NCBI RefSeq assembly: GCF_000296815.2
Contig: NC_019017.1
Location: 1 to 64,000 of the forward strand
Direction: 5' to 3'
DNA length: 64,000 bases
DNA from: Fibrisoma limi BUZ 3
Lineage (GTDB): Bacteria > Bacteroidota > Bacteroidia > Cytophagales > Spirosomataceae
Part shown: positions 1 to 8,072 of the stretch, one piece after another
Layout of the letters: every line of letters begins with the position of its first letter
Position numbering within the stretch: the stretch's first letter is position 1
Notes under the pieces: generated by a model
The model's input: the letters and a program-made list of their open reading frames with translations, nothing else
Told to the model about the DNA's origin: nothing
Database searches by the model: none
Translations under genes and position numbers: made by a program

Positions 1-130
1 AAAAATATGTTTTCCGGAGAGGTATTCGAACCCAACCTCACGGGGTGCCGGAGGGGAAACTAAACGCCAGAAACCACTGGTGAAGACGCATCAGCGCACC
101 TACCAGCAGGAATGGCATTAATTCATTGGC

Positions 131-589
131 TCAGATCAGCCACGTGCAGAAGTGAAGAAGTCGATACCGGCCAGATCGTATCGGGGGATCGTCCGCTTGC
201 AAGAAATTGGAACAAGGGGGGGGCGTACTTCGCAAGACGGCAAACAGCCACGTTGAGGCTTGAGCAATCTGCCAATCTGCCAGAACAGAAGGAAATTGAA
301 AGTGATCAATGGAGAACTGACTACTGGCTTCTAGCCGCTCAAACCGCTGGACATCCTTACAGCAGGGGGTCTTGTAAATGACAGGACCGGTCAGGTTGGT
401 CAGTTCCAGGTTGTCGGGGCACTGGCTTTTGCAGTCCTTGTTGGTGAGCAACAACTGCATCTTTTTGCCTCGCATCTGGCACCAGTGCTCAGCGACGACA
501 TGCCCAACACTGCCCAGCAGCACAAAGGCGGCCAGCCAGAGGCAGACAAGTCGCTTATACCAAGCCAATGTACGAGTATACACCTTCAC
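131..589 (-). CDS. HYC_CC_PP family small secreted protein
   Basis: A 152-residue protein with one N-terminal hydrophobic segment (about residues 13-33, ending near VVA) that looks like a signal peptide. The family signature is visible in order: HWC near residue 35, CC near 76 and PP near 123. The family is known only as a recurrent companion of heavy-metal and TonB loci in Bacteroidota; its biochemical role is unknown. The start is a GTG (GTG AAG) four bases after a TAnnTTTG promoter box, so the message may be leaderless. It transcribes away from the copper-storage gene and towards the window edge; the 130 bases beyond it hold no gene I can assign. Confidence 0.7.
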   Translation of the reverse strand: MKVYTRTLAWYKRLVCLWLAAFVLLGSVGHVVAEHWCQMRGKKMQLLLTNKDCKSQCPDNLELTNLTGPVIYKTPCCKDVQRFERLEASSQFSIDHFQFPSVLADWQIAQASTWLFAVLRSTPPPCSNFLQADDPPIRSGRYRLLHFCTWLI

Positions 590-593
590 GTTA

Positions 594-601
594 CAAACTT
601 A
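594..601 (-). promoter_or_regulatory. Bacteroidota -7 box for the HYC_CC_PP gene
   Basis: TAAGTTTG on the minus strand matches the TAnnTTTG box and ends four bases before the GTG start codon. I see no good TTTG at the usual distance upstream, so this is a half-supported promoter. Confidence 0.4.
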
Positions 602-752
602 GTCGTTCCCAACGTAAAGCGAATTACAGGATTCAAATAAGCTTTTACAAAATTTTTGGAATACTGTTTTAATATGAGCCAATGGGAAATCCCTATTCAA
701 CCTATCGGGTAATTTAGGGTTACTACAGGAAACCAATAAAAATATATAGAAT

Positions 753-1109
753 ATGGCTAACCAATTAGCACCCCAGAACTACCAGGATTGCATCGACGCC
801 TGTCAGAACTGCGCCGTTGCCTGTGATGCCTGTGCCCAGGCTTGTCTTCAGGAAGAGGATGTCAAGATGATGGCCCGCTGTATCGAGCTGGACCGCGATT
901 GTGCCAAACTGTGCTACACGGCCGTGACGTTTATGGCCAGCGGGAGCCAGTTCGCCCATCAGGTCTGCGAACTGTGCGCCCAGGTTTGTGACGCCTGCGC
1001 CGAAGAGTGTGAACAGCATGCGGCCCATATGGATCACTGCCGACAATGCGCTGAAGCCTGTCGCCGGTGTGCCGAGGCTTGTCGCAGCATGGTGAGTATG
1101 GCCGCCTAG
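753..1109 (+). CDS. Four-helix bundle copper-storage protein (Csp3-like)
   Basis: A 118-residue protein with about 19 cysteines, mostly in CxxxC and CxxC spacing along predicted helices (for example CIDACQNC near residues 13-20 and CELCAQVCDAC near 72-82). This is the pattern of cytosolic Csp-type four-helix bundles (DUF326), which bind many Cu(I) ions through thiolates lining the bundle core. There is no signal peptide, so it should act in the cytoplasm, buffering copper. It ends just before a strong inverted repeat and faces a convergent gene. A general Cys-rich metal-binding protein is the alternative, but length and spacing fit Csp3 well. Confidence 0.85.
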   Translation: MANQLAPQNYQDCIDACQNCAVACDACAQACLQEEDVKMMARCIELDRDCAKLCYTAVTFMASGSQFAHQVCELCAQVCDACAEECEQHAAHMDHCRQCAEACRRCAEACRSMVSMAA

Positions 1110-1128
1110 TCGGCTCATCCCAAAAGCC

Positions 1129-1161
1129 AACGGCCCGTAACCTTGTCCTTTACGGGCCGTT
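1129..1161. terminator. Bidirectional terminator between convergent genes
   Basis: A perfect 12-bp inverted repeat (AACGGCCCGTAA at 1129-1140 and its complement at 1150-1161) with a 9-base loop. It sits between the ends of the copper-storage gene and the convergent BNR-repeat gene. The T-tract is weak on both sides. Confidence 0.65.
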
Positions 1162-1193
1162 GACGTGCCTCGACGCGAGTAGGTTGCCAAAGG

Positions 1194-2243
1194 TTATTGA
1201 CGTATAATGGCCATCCTTACGTTTCCATCAACTTCCCAGACACATACCATTGACTTATTGGAGATCGCAATACTAGGCTTCTGACCTTTACCCAGAACTA
1301 CCGGTTGGGCCTCATTCAACTTTACCCGAACTAGTCCGCTCTCATCCCAGGCCAGCGCGGTACCTGCCGGGCCAACAGCCGCCGTTACGTTTCGGCCGAT
1401 GGCTACGGCCTGTTCCGGTTCATTCGGTCGGCAGGTGTACAGCGTGTTTTCCCGTCGCCAGACGGTGAGGGGTTGTCCGGTAGATGACAGCACGACCGCT
1501 CCGCCGTCCATCGGGCAGGCATTCAGCTTCCAGGTGCCGGAACCCAGTTTCTGCGCCGGCGTAAAAGTCGCCCCACCGTCGGCTGAATAGGCCAGGTAGA
1601 GATCACGGGAGCCGTTGAGCCAATTGCGGAATTGAATATAGACCTCTTTGCCTTTGGCCGCAATCGATACGTTGCAGCACTCGCAGACGGTGCCGCTGGG
1701 GGAGCGGTACACCACCCGATTGGCCGACCAGGTTCTTCCCCCGTCGTGGGAAGTAGCCATCATGATTTTGTTTCTTTTATCGCTCCGGAGGTCGAGCCAG
1801 GTTGCGTGAAACGTATTAGCTGCTACACCGGCCACAGCCTGAAAGCCTTCTTTGGCAATTTCCGGTACATCGTTGACTCTGACGGCAGGTGACCATTTGC
1901 CAGTTCGCCGATCCAGCGAGTACGCAAACACATCGCCCGCCCGGTTGACGGCCGTTATGACAACGAACTGGTCAGTTACCGCGAGCTGCGGACCGCGCTT
2001 GGCTCCGGCTACCAAGCCTGGTAGCACCGCCACCGCAACCGGCCGTCCCAATAGAGTCGATTGAGCAGTAGACACCGCATAGTAGATGGTTGAATCTTGG
2101 CCATATACCATGTGCAGAGTTCCCCGCTCGTCAGCCGTTATAACTGGCAAATGACCGGATGCTATGACGCGGCTAGTATCCGACGGCTGGCAATTGGCTG
2201 AAAGAAAAAGACAGAAAAAGAAAAAGTGAAGTAGATTGGGCAT
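1194..2243 (-). CDS. Secreted BNR-repeat (sialidase-fold) protein
   Basis: About 349 residues from the ATG at 2243; an in-frame upstream start adds six residues but would precede the hydrophobic signal segment. After the signal come two clear Asp-box repeats (SHDGGRTW near residue 164 and SADGGATF near 220), which mark a six-bladed sialidase-like propeller. A CECCN motif near residue 187 and a second ACPMDGG motif are unusual and could bind metal or form disulfides. The catalytic Arg triad of true sialidases is not evident. Such proteins recur beside Bacteroidota metal-resistance genes, so a glycan-cleaving role is doubtful. Confidence 0.65.
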   Translation of the reverse strand: MPNLLHFFFFCLFLSANCQPSDTSRVIASGHLPVITADERGTLHMVYGQDSTIYYAVSTAQSTLLGRPVAVAVLPGLVAGAKRGPQLAVTDQFVVITAVNRAGDVFAYSLDRRTGKWSPAVRVNDVPEIAKEGFQAVAGVAANTFHATWLDLRSDKRNKIMMATSHDGGRTWSANRVVYRSPSGTVCECCNVSIAAKGKEVYIQFRNWLNGSRDLYLAYSADGGATFTPAQKLGSGTWKLNACPMDGGAVVLSSTGQPLTVWRRENTLYTCRPNEPEQAVAIGRNVTAAVGPAGTALAWDESGLVRVKLNEAQPVVLGKGQKPSIAISNKSMVCVWEVDGNVRMAIIRQ

Positions 2244-2261
2244 AGGTAACAAACAAATCAA

Positions 2262-2840
2262 GGTATTGAATTTATTATATAAGCGTTAAGAGGTAGAAAT
2301 TCTTTGTTAAACTAAGTGTTTTTTGAGCAGGATATATTGAAATAATGAAGTGTTTAAACCAGCACACCTAACGCATATCGGAAATCTACCGAAGCGTCCA
2401 CATGGGCGGTCTCACCGCGACCGGTCAGCTGGCGCTGGACTTACCGAGCCTGACCTATTTGTTTGGTTATGCCCGATCCTATGCTCAGTAAAACTGTTAG
2501 GAAAGCATCTCCTCAAACGCCCCATAAAAGCTACAATTGCTGACCTTCTCCGTATCACGGGGGAGCCTTTTCTGAGAATATGCCTTTTAAATTATCAGGC
2601 CACCGTGCGGTTCCCCGCTGGGACGCGGCTGATTTTTCTAGTGGCTGTCCAACTCAATCAGTAGCATATGAAGTATACCTAATAATAATTATAGGCACTG
2701 CTTATCTGAAATTTTAGCTATAAATACTTGGAAGCAAGTACGTTATGTTTTGTGTGCGAAAGTTTTGTACCGGTTGTACAGGATACCCCACCCATGAGTA
2801 AGTATAAAAACGTATTATTAAGTATTTTCTGTACATTGCA
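2262..2840. other. Intergenic region with a possible gene remnant
   Basis: No complete gene is supported. On the plus strand about 2364-2492 encodes a short open stretch ending in a hydrophobic peptide (LPSLTYLFGYARS), which might be the tail of a lost gene. The segment 2415-2446 is 28/32 identical to 19718-19749. A 6-bp inverted repeat (TACTTG/CAAGTA, 2725-2740) and TGTAC-N5-GTACA (2766-2780) lie before the next gene and may be operator sites. Confidence 0.35.
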
Positions 2841-3245
2841 TTGAATGGGTTCACAAACAGCTTGCTAGCACACGCGACCATACGGCAACAAATCGCCCGG
2901 CTACTACTGGGTCTGCTGGTGTTGATGCAATTCAACGCCATCGTGTTCCGCCATTCCCACCGCCTGGCCAACGGGCAGATCATTTCCCACGCGCACCCCT
3001 ACAACCTCTTCAATAAATCGTGTCCGCTGTCGCCTAATCCGCACAAGACCCACGAACTGCTCCTGCTGGATGCCATCAGCAATGCGGTGTTCCTGCCCAC
3101 GTTTGCCCTGCTGCTGGCCTTTTTGCTGCTGGTTCGGTTCATGATCCGGCCCGTTTTCATCCGGCTCAAACCTGGCATCCAAACCATTGCCCTAGCCCGA
3201 CCTACCCTGCGCGGGCCGCCTGCTTCGTCTTCTTTTCTGAACTGA
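2841..3245 (+). CDS. His-rich small membrane protein
   Basis: A 134-residue protein with a hydrophobic segment at about residues 18-36 and a second at about 82-102. Between them lies a histidine-rich loop (FRHSHRL then ISHAHPYN), a recurrent pattern in short Bacteroidota proteins found next to metal genes; the loop could bind copper or zinc outside the membrane. The start is uncertain: the only usual codon in frame upstream of the first membrane segment is TTG at 2841, and a later ATG would cut that segment. It opens a plus-strand run with the di-heme oxidoreductase, Rieske protein and porin. Function unknown. Confidence 0.55.
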   Translation: MNGFTNSLLAHATIRQQIARLLLGLLVLMQFNAIVFRHSHRLANGQIISHAHPYNLFNKSCPLSPNPHKTHELLLLDAISNAVFLPTFALLLAFLLLVRFMIRPVFIRLKPGIQTIALARPTLRGPPASSSFLN

Positions 3246-3359
3246 CTGCGCCGGGGTTATCCTGCTGCGCCTGGTTGTCGTTTACCCGCGGGTGAATGAT
3301 CGGCAGGTGACGCCGTAGCCCGACGCCTGTTATTTACTTCCCCCAAACTTCAATAACTC

Positions 3360-4583
3360 ATGAAGAAGACAACATTGCTATATCTATTTGTTTCCCTGTC
3401 CATTTTTAGCACAGCCGCTTGTGAAACCTTTTTGCCCGACGAACCCGCCGACGACGCCTTGCTCGACGGGCCGATTGCTGACCTGACGCCCGAACAAAAC
3501 GCCTTGTTCCTGGCGGGGGACGTGGCCTTTAACGATGAGGTGTTTACGCCTACTACGGGCCTAGGGCCCACGTTTGTAGCCACCTCCTGCGGCTCCTGCC
3601 ACGCCGGCGACGGCAAGGGTACGCCCTTTTCCACGCTCGTGCGCTTCGGCCAGAACGACGAGACGGGCAACCAGTTTATGCACCTCGGCGGGCCGCAGCT
3701 CCAGAACCGGGCCATCCACGGCCATACGCCCGAACAAATTCCCAGCGGAGCACCCTTTGCCCAATTTACCCCGCCGGCCAATACGGGTCTGGGGCTGCTG
3801 GCCGCGCTCGCTGACGAGCAGATATTGGCCAATGCCGACCCGTTGGACAAGGATGGCGACGGTATATCAGGCGTACCCAATTGGATTCACCCACCGGATT
3901 ATTTCAAGCCGCAGTGGTTTCACAAGCCGCAGAATGGGCGGTATATCGGACGGTTTGGCAAAAAAGCGGCCGCCATTGACCTGCTCCAACAAACGGTCAA
4001 CGCTTACAAGCAGGACATGGGTATCACCAGCGAGTTCGACCTGGAAGATCCCATTAACCACGCCGTGTCCGCTCAGGCGGGTGATGCGGTGGCCGACCCG
4101 GAGGTATCGACCGCCAAGGTCAATGCGGTGGTGTTTTACCTGCGGACCTTGAAAGTACCGGTGCAACGGCGCCCGCAGGATGCGGCCGTCACCGCGGGCA
4201 GCCAGCTCTTTCTGGCGCTGGATTGTGGTAAGTGTCACACACCTGAATGGAAAACTCCCCAGTCCGACCTCCCCGTACTGTCAAATCAGACCTTTGCTCC
4301 CTACACCGACCTGCTTCTGCATGATATGGGGTCGGGGCTGGATGATGGCTACACGGAGGGCACCGCTAAAACGGGCGAATACCGGACGCCACCGCTGTGG
4401 GGGCTGGGGCTGTCCAAGAATTCGCAGGGGGGTAAGCTGTTTCTGCTCCACGACGGTCGCGCCCGCTCGGTCGATGAAGCCATCCGACTGCACGGGGGCG
4501 AGGCTGCCCGGAGTCGCAACCTATACAGTAAGTTGAACGACAAGGACCGGGGTGACCTGCTCGAATTTCTGGATTCCCTGTAA
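3360..4583 (+). CDS. DUF1111 di-heme oxidoreductase lipoprotein
   Basis: A 407-residue protein starting with a lipoprotein signal (lipobox ending STAAC, Cys21). Two c-type heme motifs are visible: CGSCH at 77-81 and CGKCH at 289-293. The layout and the motif GLGPTFVATSCGSCH fit the di-heme oxidoreductase family formerly called DUF1111 (thiol oxidoreductase-like), related to di-heme cytochrome c peroxidases. It would be periplasmic and membrane-anchored. A calcium-like loop (DKDGDGISG near 163-171) is present. The downstream Rieske protein starts 20 bases after its stop, suggesting one transcript and an electron-transfer partnership. The substrate is unknown. Confidence 0.85.
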   Translation: MKKTTLLYLFVSLSIFSTAACETFLPDEPADDALLDGPIADLTPEQNALFLAGDVAFNDEVFTPTTGLGPTFVATSCGSCHAGDGKGTPFSTLVRFGQNDETGNQFMHLGGPQLQNRAIHGHTPEQIPSGAPFAQFTPPANTGLGLLAALADEQILANADPLDKDGDGISGVPNWIHPPDYFKPQWFHKPQNGRYIGRFGKKAAAIDLLQQTVNAYKQDMGITSEFDLEDPINHAVSAQAGDAVADPEVSTAKVNAVVFYLRTLKVPVQRRPQDAAVTAGSQLFLALDCGKCHTPEWKTPQSDLPVLSNQTFAPYTDLLLHDMGSGLDDGYTEGTAKTGEYRTPPLWGLGLSKNSQGGKLFLLHDGRARSVDEAIRLHGGEAARSRNLYSKLNDKDRGDLLEFLDSL

Positions 4584-4603
4584 ACCTAATCCTTCTTTAT
4601 TTC

Positions 4604-5062
4604 ATGGAAACCCAAAAAACGGTGAGCCGACAGCAGTTTCTCAAGACCTGCGGAATCGCCTGCCTGAGTGGGTCGGCGCTGTCGGTGGCCCTGACTAGTT
4701 GTGCCAGCGTATACTACGCCCAGGCCCCCCGCATCAAAGGCTGGGCCATTCAGATCAGCAAGAAAGAGTTTGACCTTAGTGACAAGGGGAAACGGAAACG
4801 GTCCTTCATGGTCGTGGAGATGAAAAACCAAGCGCACCCCATCTACCTGCGTCGGCTGGGTGATGATAACTACACAGCCGTACTGATGCAGTGCACCCAC
4901 CAGGGCAATGATTTGAATGCCCACGACGGCTACCTGTCCTGTCCGGCCCACGGCAGTGAATACGACACGGACGGACGCGTAACCGAAGGACCGGCCGAAG
5001 AAAGCCTCAAGCGCTACCAGGTAACGACGGACGAACAGTATATCTATATCAACATCGCCTGA
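4604..5062 (+). CDS. Rieske [2Fe-2S] protein
   Basis: A 152-residue protein with an N-terminal hydrophobic export signal followed by TSC at residues 31-33, so it may be lipid-anchored. The cluster-binding motifs are CTH (Cys97, His99) and CPAH (Cys113, His116), the standard Rieske arrangement. It is a stand-alone ferredoxin-like domain rather than a full cytochrome bc1 subunit. Position between a di-heme oxidoreductase and a porin, with only two bases to the next gene, suggests it carries electrons to or from the DUF1111 enzyme in the periplasm. That coupling is inference. Confidence 0.88.
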   Translation: METQKTVSRQQFLKTCGIACLSGSALSVALTSCASVYYAQAPRIKGWAIQISKKEFDLSDKGKRKRSFMVVEMKNQAHPIYLRRLGDDNYTAVLMQCTHQGNDLNAHDGYLSCPAHGSEYDTDGRVTEGPAEESLKRYQVTTDEQYIYINIA

Positions 5063-5064
5063 TT

Positions 5065-6462
5065 ATGAGAAATCTATATGCACTAATCGGGCTGCTGCTG
5101 AGCCAACTCGCTGGGTATGCCCAATCGGTACCTTCTGCACCAACGGACCCGTCGGCCGTATCCAAGTCGGCCGTAACTGATTCAGCGGTGGCCTCGCCCG
5201 GATCGCCGGAGCGGGTCATTTCTCCATCAGTCGCGACCACGACCAAGCCGGTAGTGGCCGATTCGACGCCCATGCCGAAGGCTTTTGCCGAATTGTTCTA
5301 CCGCGATTCAACGCTGCGCAAGGGCAAGCCCGAGCAGGGCATGCTCAAACTGAACATGGATGCTACCTACGACCGGCCATTCCTGACGGCCAACAAAGTG
5401 CCCGTGTCAGTAGGCGGCTATTTAGAAGCCAACAGCCAGTACATGCAGACCGACGGGGTGACGGACGGGCTGTCGTTCCAGATGCGCCGATTGACGTTGT
5501 TTCTGGCCTCCAGCATCAACCGGCGTATCAAGTTTCTCTCGGAGCTGGAATTCGAGGATGGTACCAAGGAGATCAATATTGAGTTTGCGGCCATGGACAT
5601 CGAGCTAACCCCGCTGCTGACCCTGCGGGGGGGCATCATCATGAACCCCATTGGCTCGTTCAACCAGAACCATGACGGACCGAAGTGGGAATTCATTGAC
5701 CGGCCGATCTCCTCGGTCACGATTATTCCCGCGACTTGGAGCAACGTAGGCTTTGGCATCTACGGCAAGAAGTACACCCGCGATTGGGTGTGGGCTTACG
5801 AAGCTTACCTGACCAACGGATTTGATGACCAGATCATCGCCAACACCCAGAACCGGACGTTTCTACCCGCCACCAAAGCCAACCGGGACCGCTTTGACGA
5901 AAGCTTCAACGGGGTGCCGCTGGTGTCGCTCAAGACGGCTTTTAAACGGCGCCGGATCGGCGAAATCGGTGTGTCGTGGATGGGGGGCGTCTATAACATG
6001 TTTCAGGTAGACGGGCTGGTGCTTGACCAGCGTCGGCGCGTGGACGTGTGGGCCGTGGACTTTAATACGACCCTGCCAACGGGCACCTTCATTAACAGTG
6101 AGTTAGTCTGGGCCAGGATCGACGTACCGGCGACCTACACCCAGCAATTCGGCCGCATGCAGCAGGGCGGCTGGATCGACATTGTGCATCCTTTTCTGCG
6201 AAAGCCGATCTACGGCTGGAAGAAGGCCGTCATCAATGGGGCGCTACGCATTGAGCGGGTGGATTACAACGTGGGAACGTTCGCCGAAACCGGTGATTCT
6301 CTCGGCGATGACCTGTGGGCTATTGTGCCGGGGCTGAGCTTTCGGCCTTCCCCCACGACCGTGATTCGGGCGAACTACCGCTATCACTGGCAAAAAGACG
6401 TGCTGGGCAATCCGCCAGCTCGCATGGCCGGCTTTCAGTTCGGCTTCTCGACTTACTTCTAA
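5065..6462 (+). CDS. Porin-like outer-membrane beta-barrel (OprO/OprP type)
   Basis: A 465-residue protein with an N-terminal signal (residues 1-19, ending YAQS), a low-complexity Ser/Ala/Pro/Val linker to about residue 70, then a long run of alternating strands ending in a C-terminal aromatic (FSTYF), the usual Omp assembly signal. The core (FQMRRLTLFLASSINRRIKF) resembles phosphate-selective porins of the OprO/OprP family. It is the last gene of the redox operon. It could allow small anions through or act as an outer-membrane scaffold for the electron carriers; substrate selectivity cannot be read. Confidence 0.75.
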   Translation: MRNLYALIGLLLSQLAGYAQSVPSAPTDPSAVSKSAVTDSAVASPGSPERVISPSVATTTKPVVADSTPMPKAFAELFYRDSTLRKGKPEQGMLKLNMDATYDRPFLTANKVPVSVGGYLEANSQYMQTDGVTDGLSFQMRRLTLFLASSINRRIKFLSELEFEDGTKEINIEFAAMDIELTPLLTLRGGIIMNPIGSFNQNHDGPKWEFIDRPISSVTIIPATWSNVGFGIYGKKYTRDWVWAYEAYLTNGFDDQIIANTQNRTFLPATKANRDRFDESFNGVPLVSLKTAFKRRRIGEIGVSWMGGVYNMFQVDGLVLDQRRRVDVWAVDFNTTLPTGTFINSELVWARIDVPATYTQQFGRMQQGGWIDIVHPFLRKPIYGWKKAVINGALRIERVDYNVGTFAETGDSLGDDLWAIVPGLSFRPSPTTVIRANYRYHWQKDVLGNPPARMAGFQFGFSTYF

Positions 6463-6554
6463 CGAATTGGGAAACGAGGGTCCGTTTAAAGTCCCTCGTA
6501 CGTTAGCTAATTTCTGCTTGATCTTTCTGTTGACTATTCGTAAACCTCCTCCCC

Positions 6555-7004
6555 ATGAACGTTGCCTTGTATCTTACGCTGATTTTGCTCGCTGGCCAAC
6601 CCGGAACACGTCCCGAGGGTCGGGCGTGGCTCCACTCATCAAAACTGTCCATTCGCCCGGTTACTCATCATTGGTGCCGCCAGCCCATCCGTAACCTTCG
6701 CTGGTTACAACGCATGATTCAAAACGCCCGCTCCTGGCCACCCTACCACTACGGCTGGGAAGTACATCAGGCCCGCTGGCGGGGTCAGGAGGTGTTTGTG
6801 TTACACTTGTGTCGGTATTGCCGACAAAGTCGCGGTTTTCTGCTGTACAATCACTACGGCGAGTTGATCGGCCAGGGTGAAGGAGCTGATTCCGTGCGAC
6901 TCACCGCCCTCACCCAGGACCGGATGCTGGCGGCTCATATGGGCCGAGTGAATCAGCCTGTCCGTGTTCATCCCGTAGGATCAAACACCGTACGAACGCA
7001 TTGA
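6555..7004 (+). CDS. Hypothetical secreted protein, DUF6970-like
   Basis: A 149-residue protein with a short N-terminal hydrophobic stretch. The middle part, W-L-x2-MI ... WRGQEVF ... CRYC ... LLYNHYGELIGQGEG, loosely resembles the small Bacteroidota DUF6970 fold, with a CxxC in place of the usual adjacent cysteines. That comparison is from memory and weak. It follows the porin by about 90 bases and may share its transcript. No function can be given. Confidence 0.45.
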   Translation: MNVALYLTLILLAGQPGTRPEGRAWLHSSKLSIRPVTHHWCRQPIRNLRWLQRMIQNARSWPPYHYGWEVHQARWRGQEVFVLHLCRYCRQSRGFLLYNHYGELIGQGEGADSVRLTALTQDRMLAAHMGRVNQPVRVHPVGSNTVRTH

Positions 7005-7128
7005 CGTAGCACCGCCAATCAATTGGTCCTCATCGACACCTAGGAGGACCTGAGGATCTGATTAGCCAGCCAAAAACCGAAGTAGACCGAAGCTGTGTAT
7101 TCCTTAGGCAATGGTTTTTTAGGTATAG

Positions 7129-7147
7129 CTAAAGGTAATACCTTTAG
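7129..7147. promoter_or_regulatory. 19-bp palindrome, candidate operator of the first mbnPH pair
   Basis: CTAAAGGTA and its perfect complement TACCTTTAG flank a single central base. It lies about 120 bases upstream of the first mbnP start in a 260-base gap, a fitting place for a metal-responsive repressor site. No adjacent regulator gene is present. Confidence 0.4.
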
Positions 7148-7265
7148 GGCTTAGTTAATAGTAACCACCAGTTATATCAACCGATGGCTCTGGTTTTGGG
7201 GACGATGGCCCTGTTTTCCGGTGAACGACTTAGTGCTGAAGAACTACCCGACATTACGACGGCCA

Positions 7266-8072
7266 ATGAAACTGATACTGATCTTGCTGGTGTTAAGTAG
7301 CTTAGTGGCGCTGCCCCACCAACGAACACCGACGACTAAGGTTGGTGATCGGCACCGGGTAAGCATTCATTTTTCCCTCCAGGTTGATGAGCAACCCCTA
7401 ACACTGGATTCGTTACGCTATACCAATCGGTTTGGGGAACGCTATGCTCTTTCTTCGCTGGCATTCTACGTCAGCAATGTGCGCTTACTGCGCGGGGAGC
7501 AAGCTGCCTACGCAATACCCCAGGACTCCAGTTATTTTTTAATTCGGGCGGCTGATCGTCCTTCCCAAACCCTATCCCTGCCTCAGGTTCCACCGGGCAC
7601 TTATACGGGCGTGGAGTTTATCGTGGGCGTGGATAGTTTACGGAGCGTTTCCGATATCAGTCACCGAACCGGCGTATTAGATCCCACGGAAGTTACCGAG
7701 GAGGATGGGGCGATGTACTGGGAGTGGAATTCAGGCTATATTTTTTTAAAGATGGAAGGATATTCACCCCAGGCTCCGCTCGATCCTTCCGGCCGGCGGA
7801 GCTTCCAATACCATATCGGGGGCTTTGGGGGCTATGACGAACCAGGACTGAATAATCTCAAACGCGTCAGGGTATTGTTCCCCCGGGCGCTTACCGTTGG
7901 CAAGGGTGCTGTCCCTCAGGTGAATTTGGCCGTCAACCTCAACCAAGTGTTTGACGGACCCAATCCAATCCGCCTGAGCCGGACCCCTTCCATTATGTTT
8001 TCCCCAGCGTCTAAACAGGTAGCCGATAATTACGCCACTATGTTTTCGTTGCAATCGATTCAGAATCAGTAA
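7266..8072 (+). CDS. mbnP: MbnP family copper-binding protein (copy 1)
   Basis: About 268 residues from the ATG at 7266; the earlier in-frame start at 7221 would put 15 polar residues ahead of the signal peptide. Hallmarks are the block SLAFYVSNVRLL, the PPGTYTGVEFIVGVDSL segment and the MYWEWNSGYIFLKMEG block with conserved tryptophans. MbnP proteins are periplasmic copper binders; in the characterised pair the partner MbnH converts a Trp to kynurenine to complete the site. The stop overlaps the ATG of the following mbnH by one base, so the two are translationally coupled. Copy 2 at 20267 shares the same blocks. Confidence 0.88.
   Translation: MKLILILLVLSSLVALPHQRTPTTKVGDRHRVSIHFSLQVDEQPLTLDSLRYTNRFGERYALSSLAFYVSNVRLLRGEQAAYAIPQDSSYFLIRAADRPSQTLSLPQVPPGTYTGVEFIVGVDSLRSVSDISHRTGVLDPTEVTEEDGAMYWEWNSGYIFLKMEGYSPQAPLDPSGRRSFQYHIGGFGGYDEPGLNNLKRVRVLFPRALTVGKGAVPQVNLAVNLNQVFDGPNPIRLSRTPSIMFSPASKQVADNYATMFSLQSIQNQ

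Noticed and set aside
1-60. Minus-strand GGTTCGAATAC resembling a tRNA T-loop
   Set aside because: The flanking stem encloses 11 bases rather than 7, and no acceptor, anticodon or D arm can be built around it.
2350-2664. Plus-strand 104-codon open frame
   Set aside because: Composition is unlike neighbouring genes, there is no recognisable domain, and the other frame gives a more protein-like remnant over part of it.
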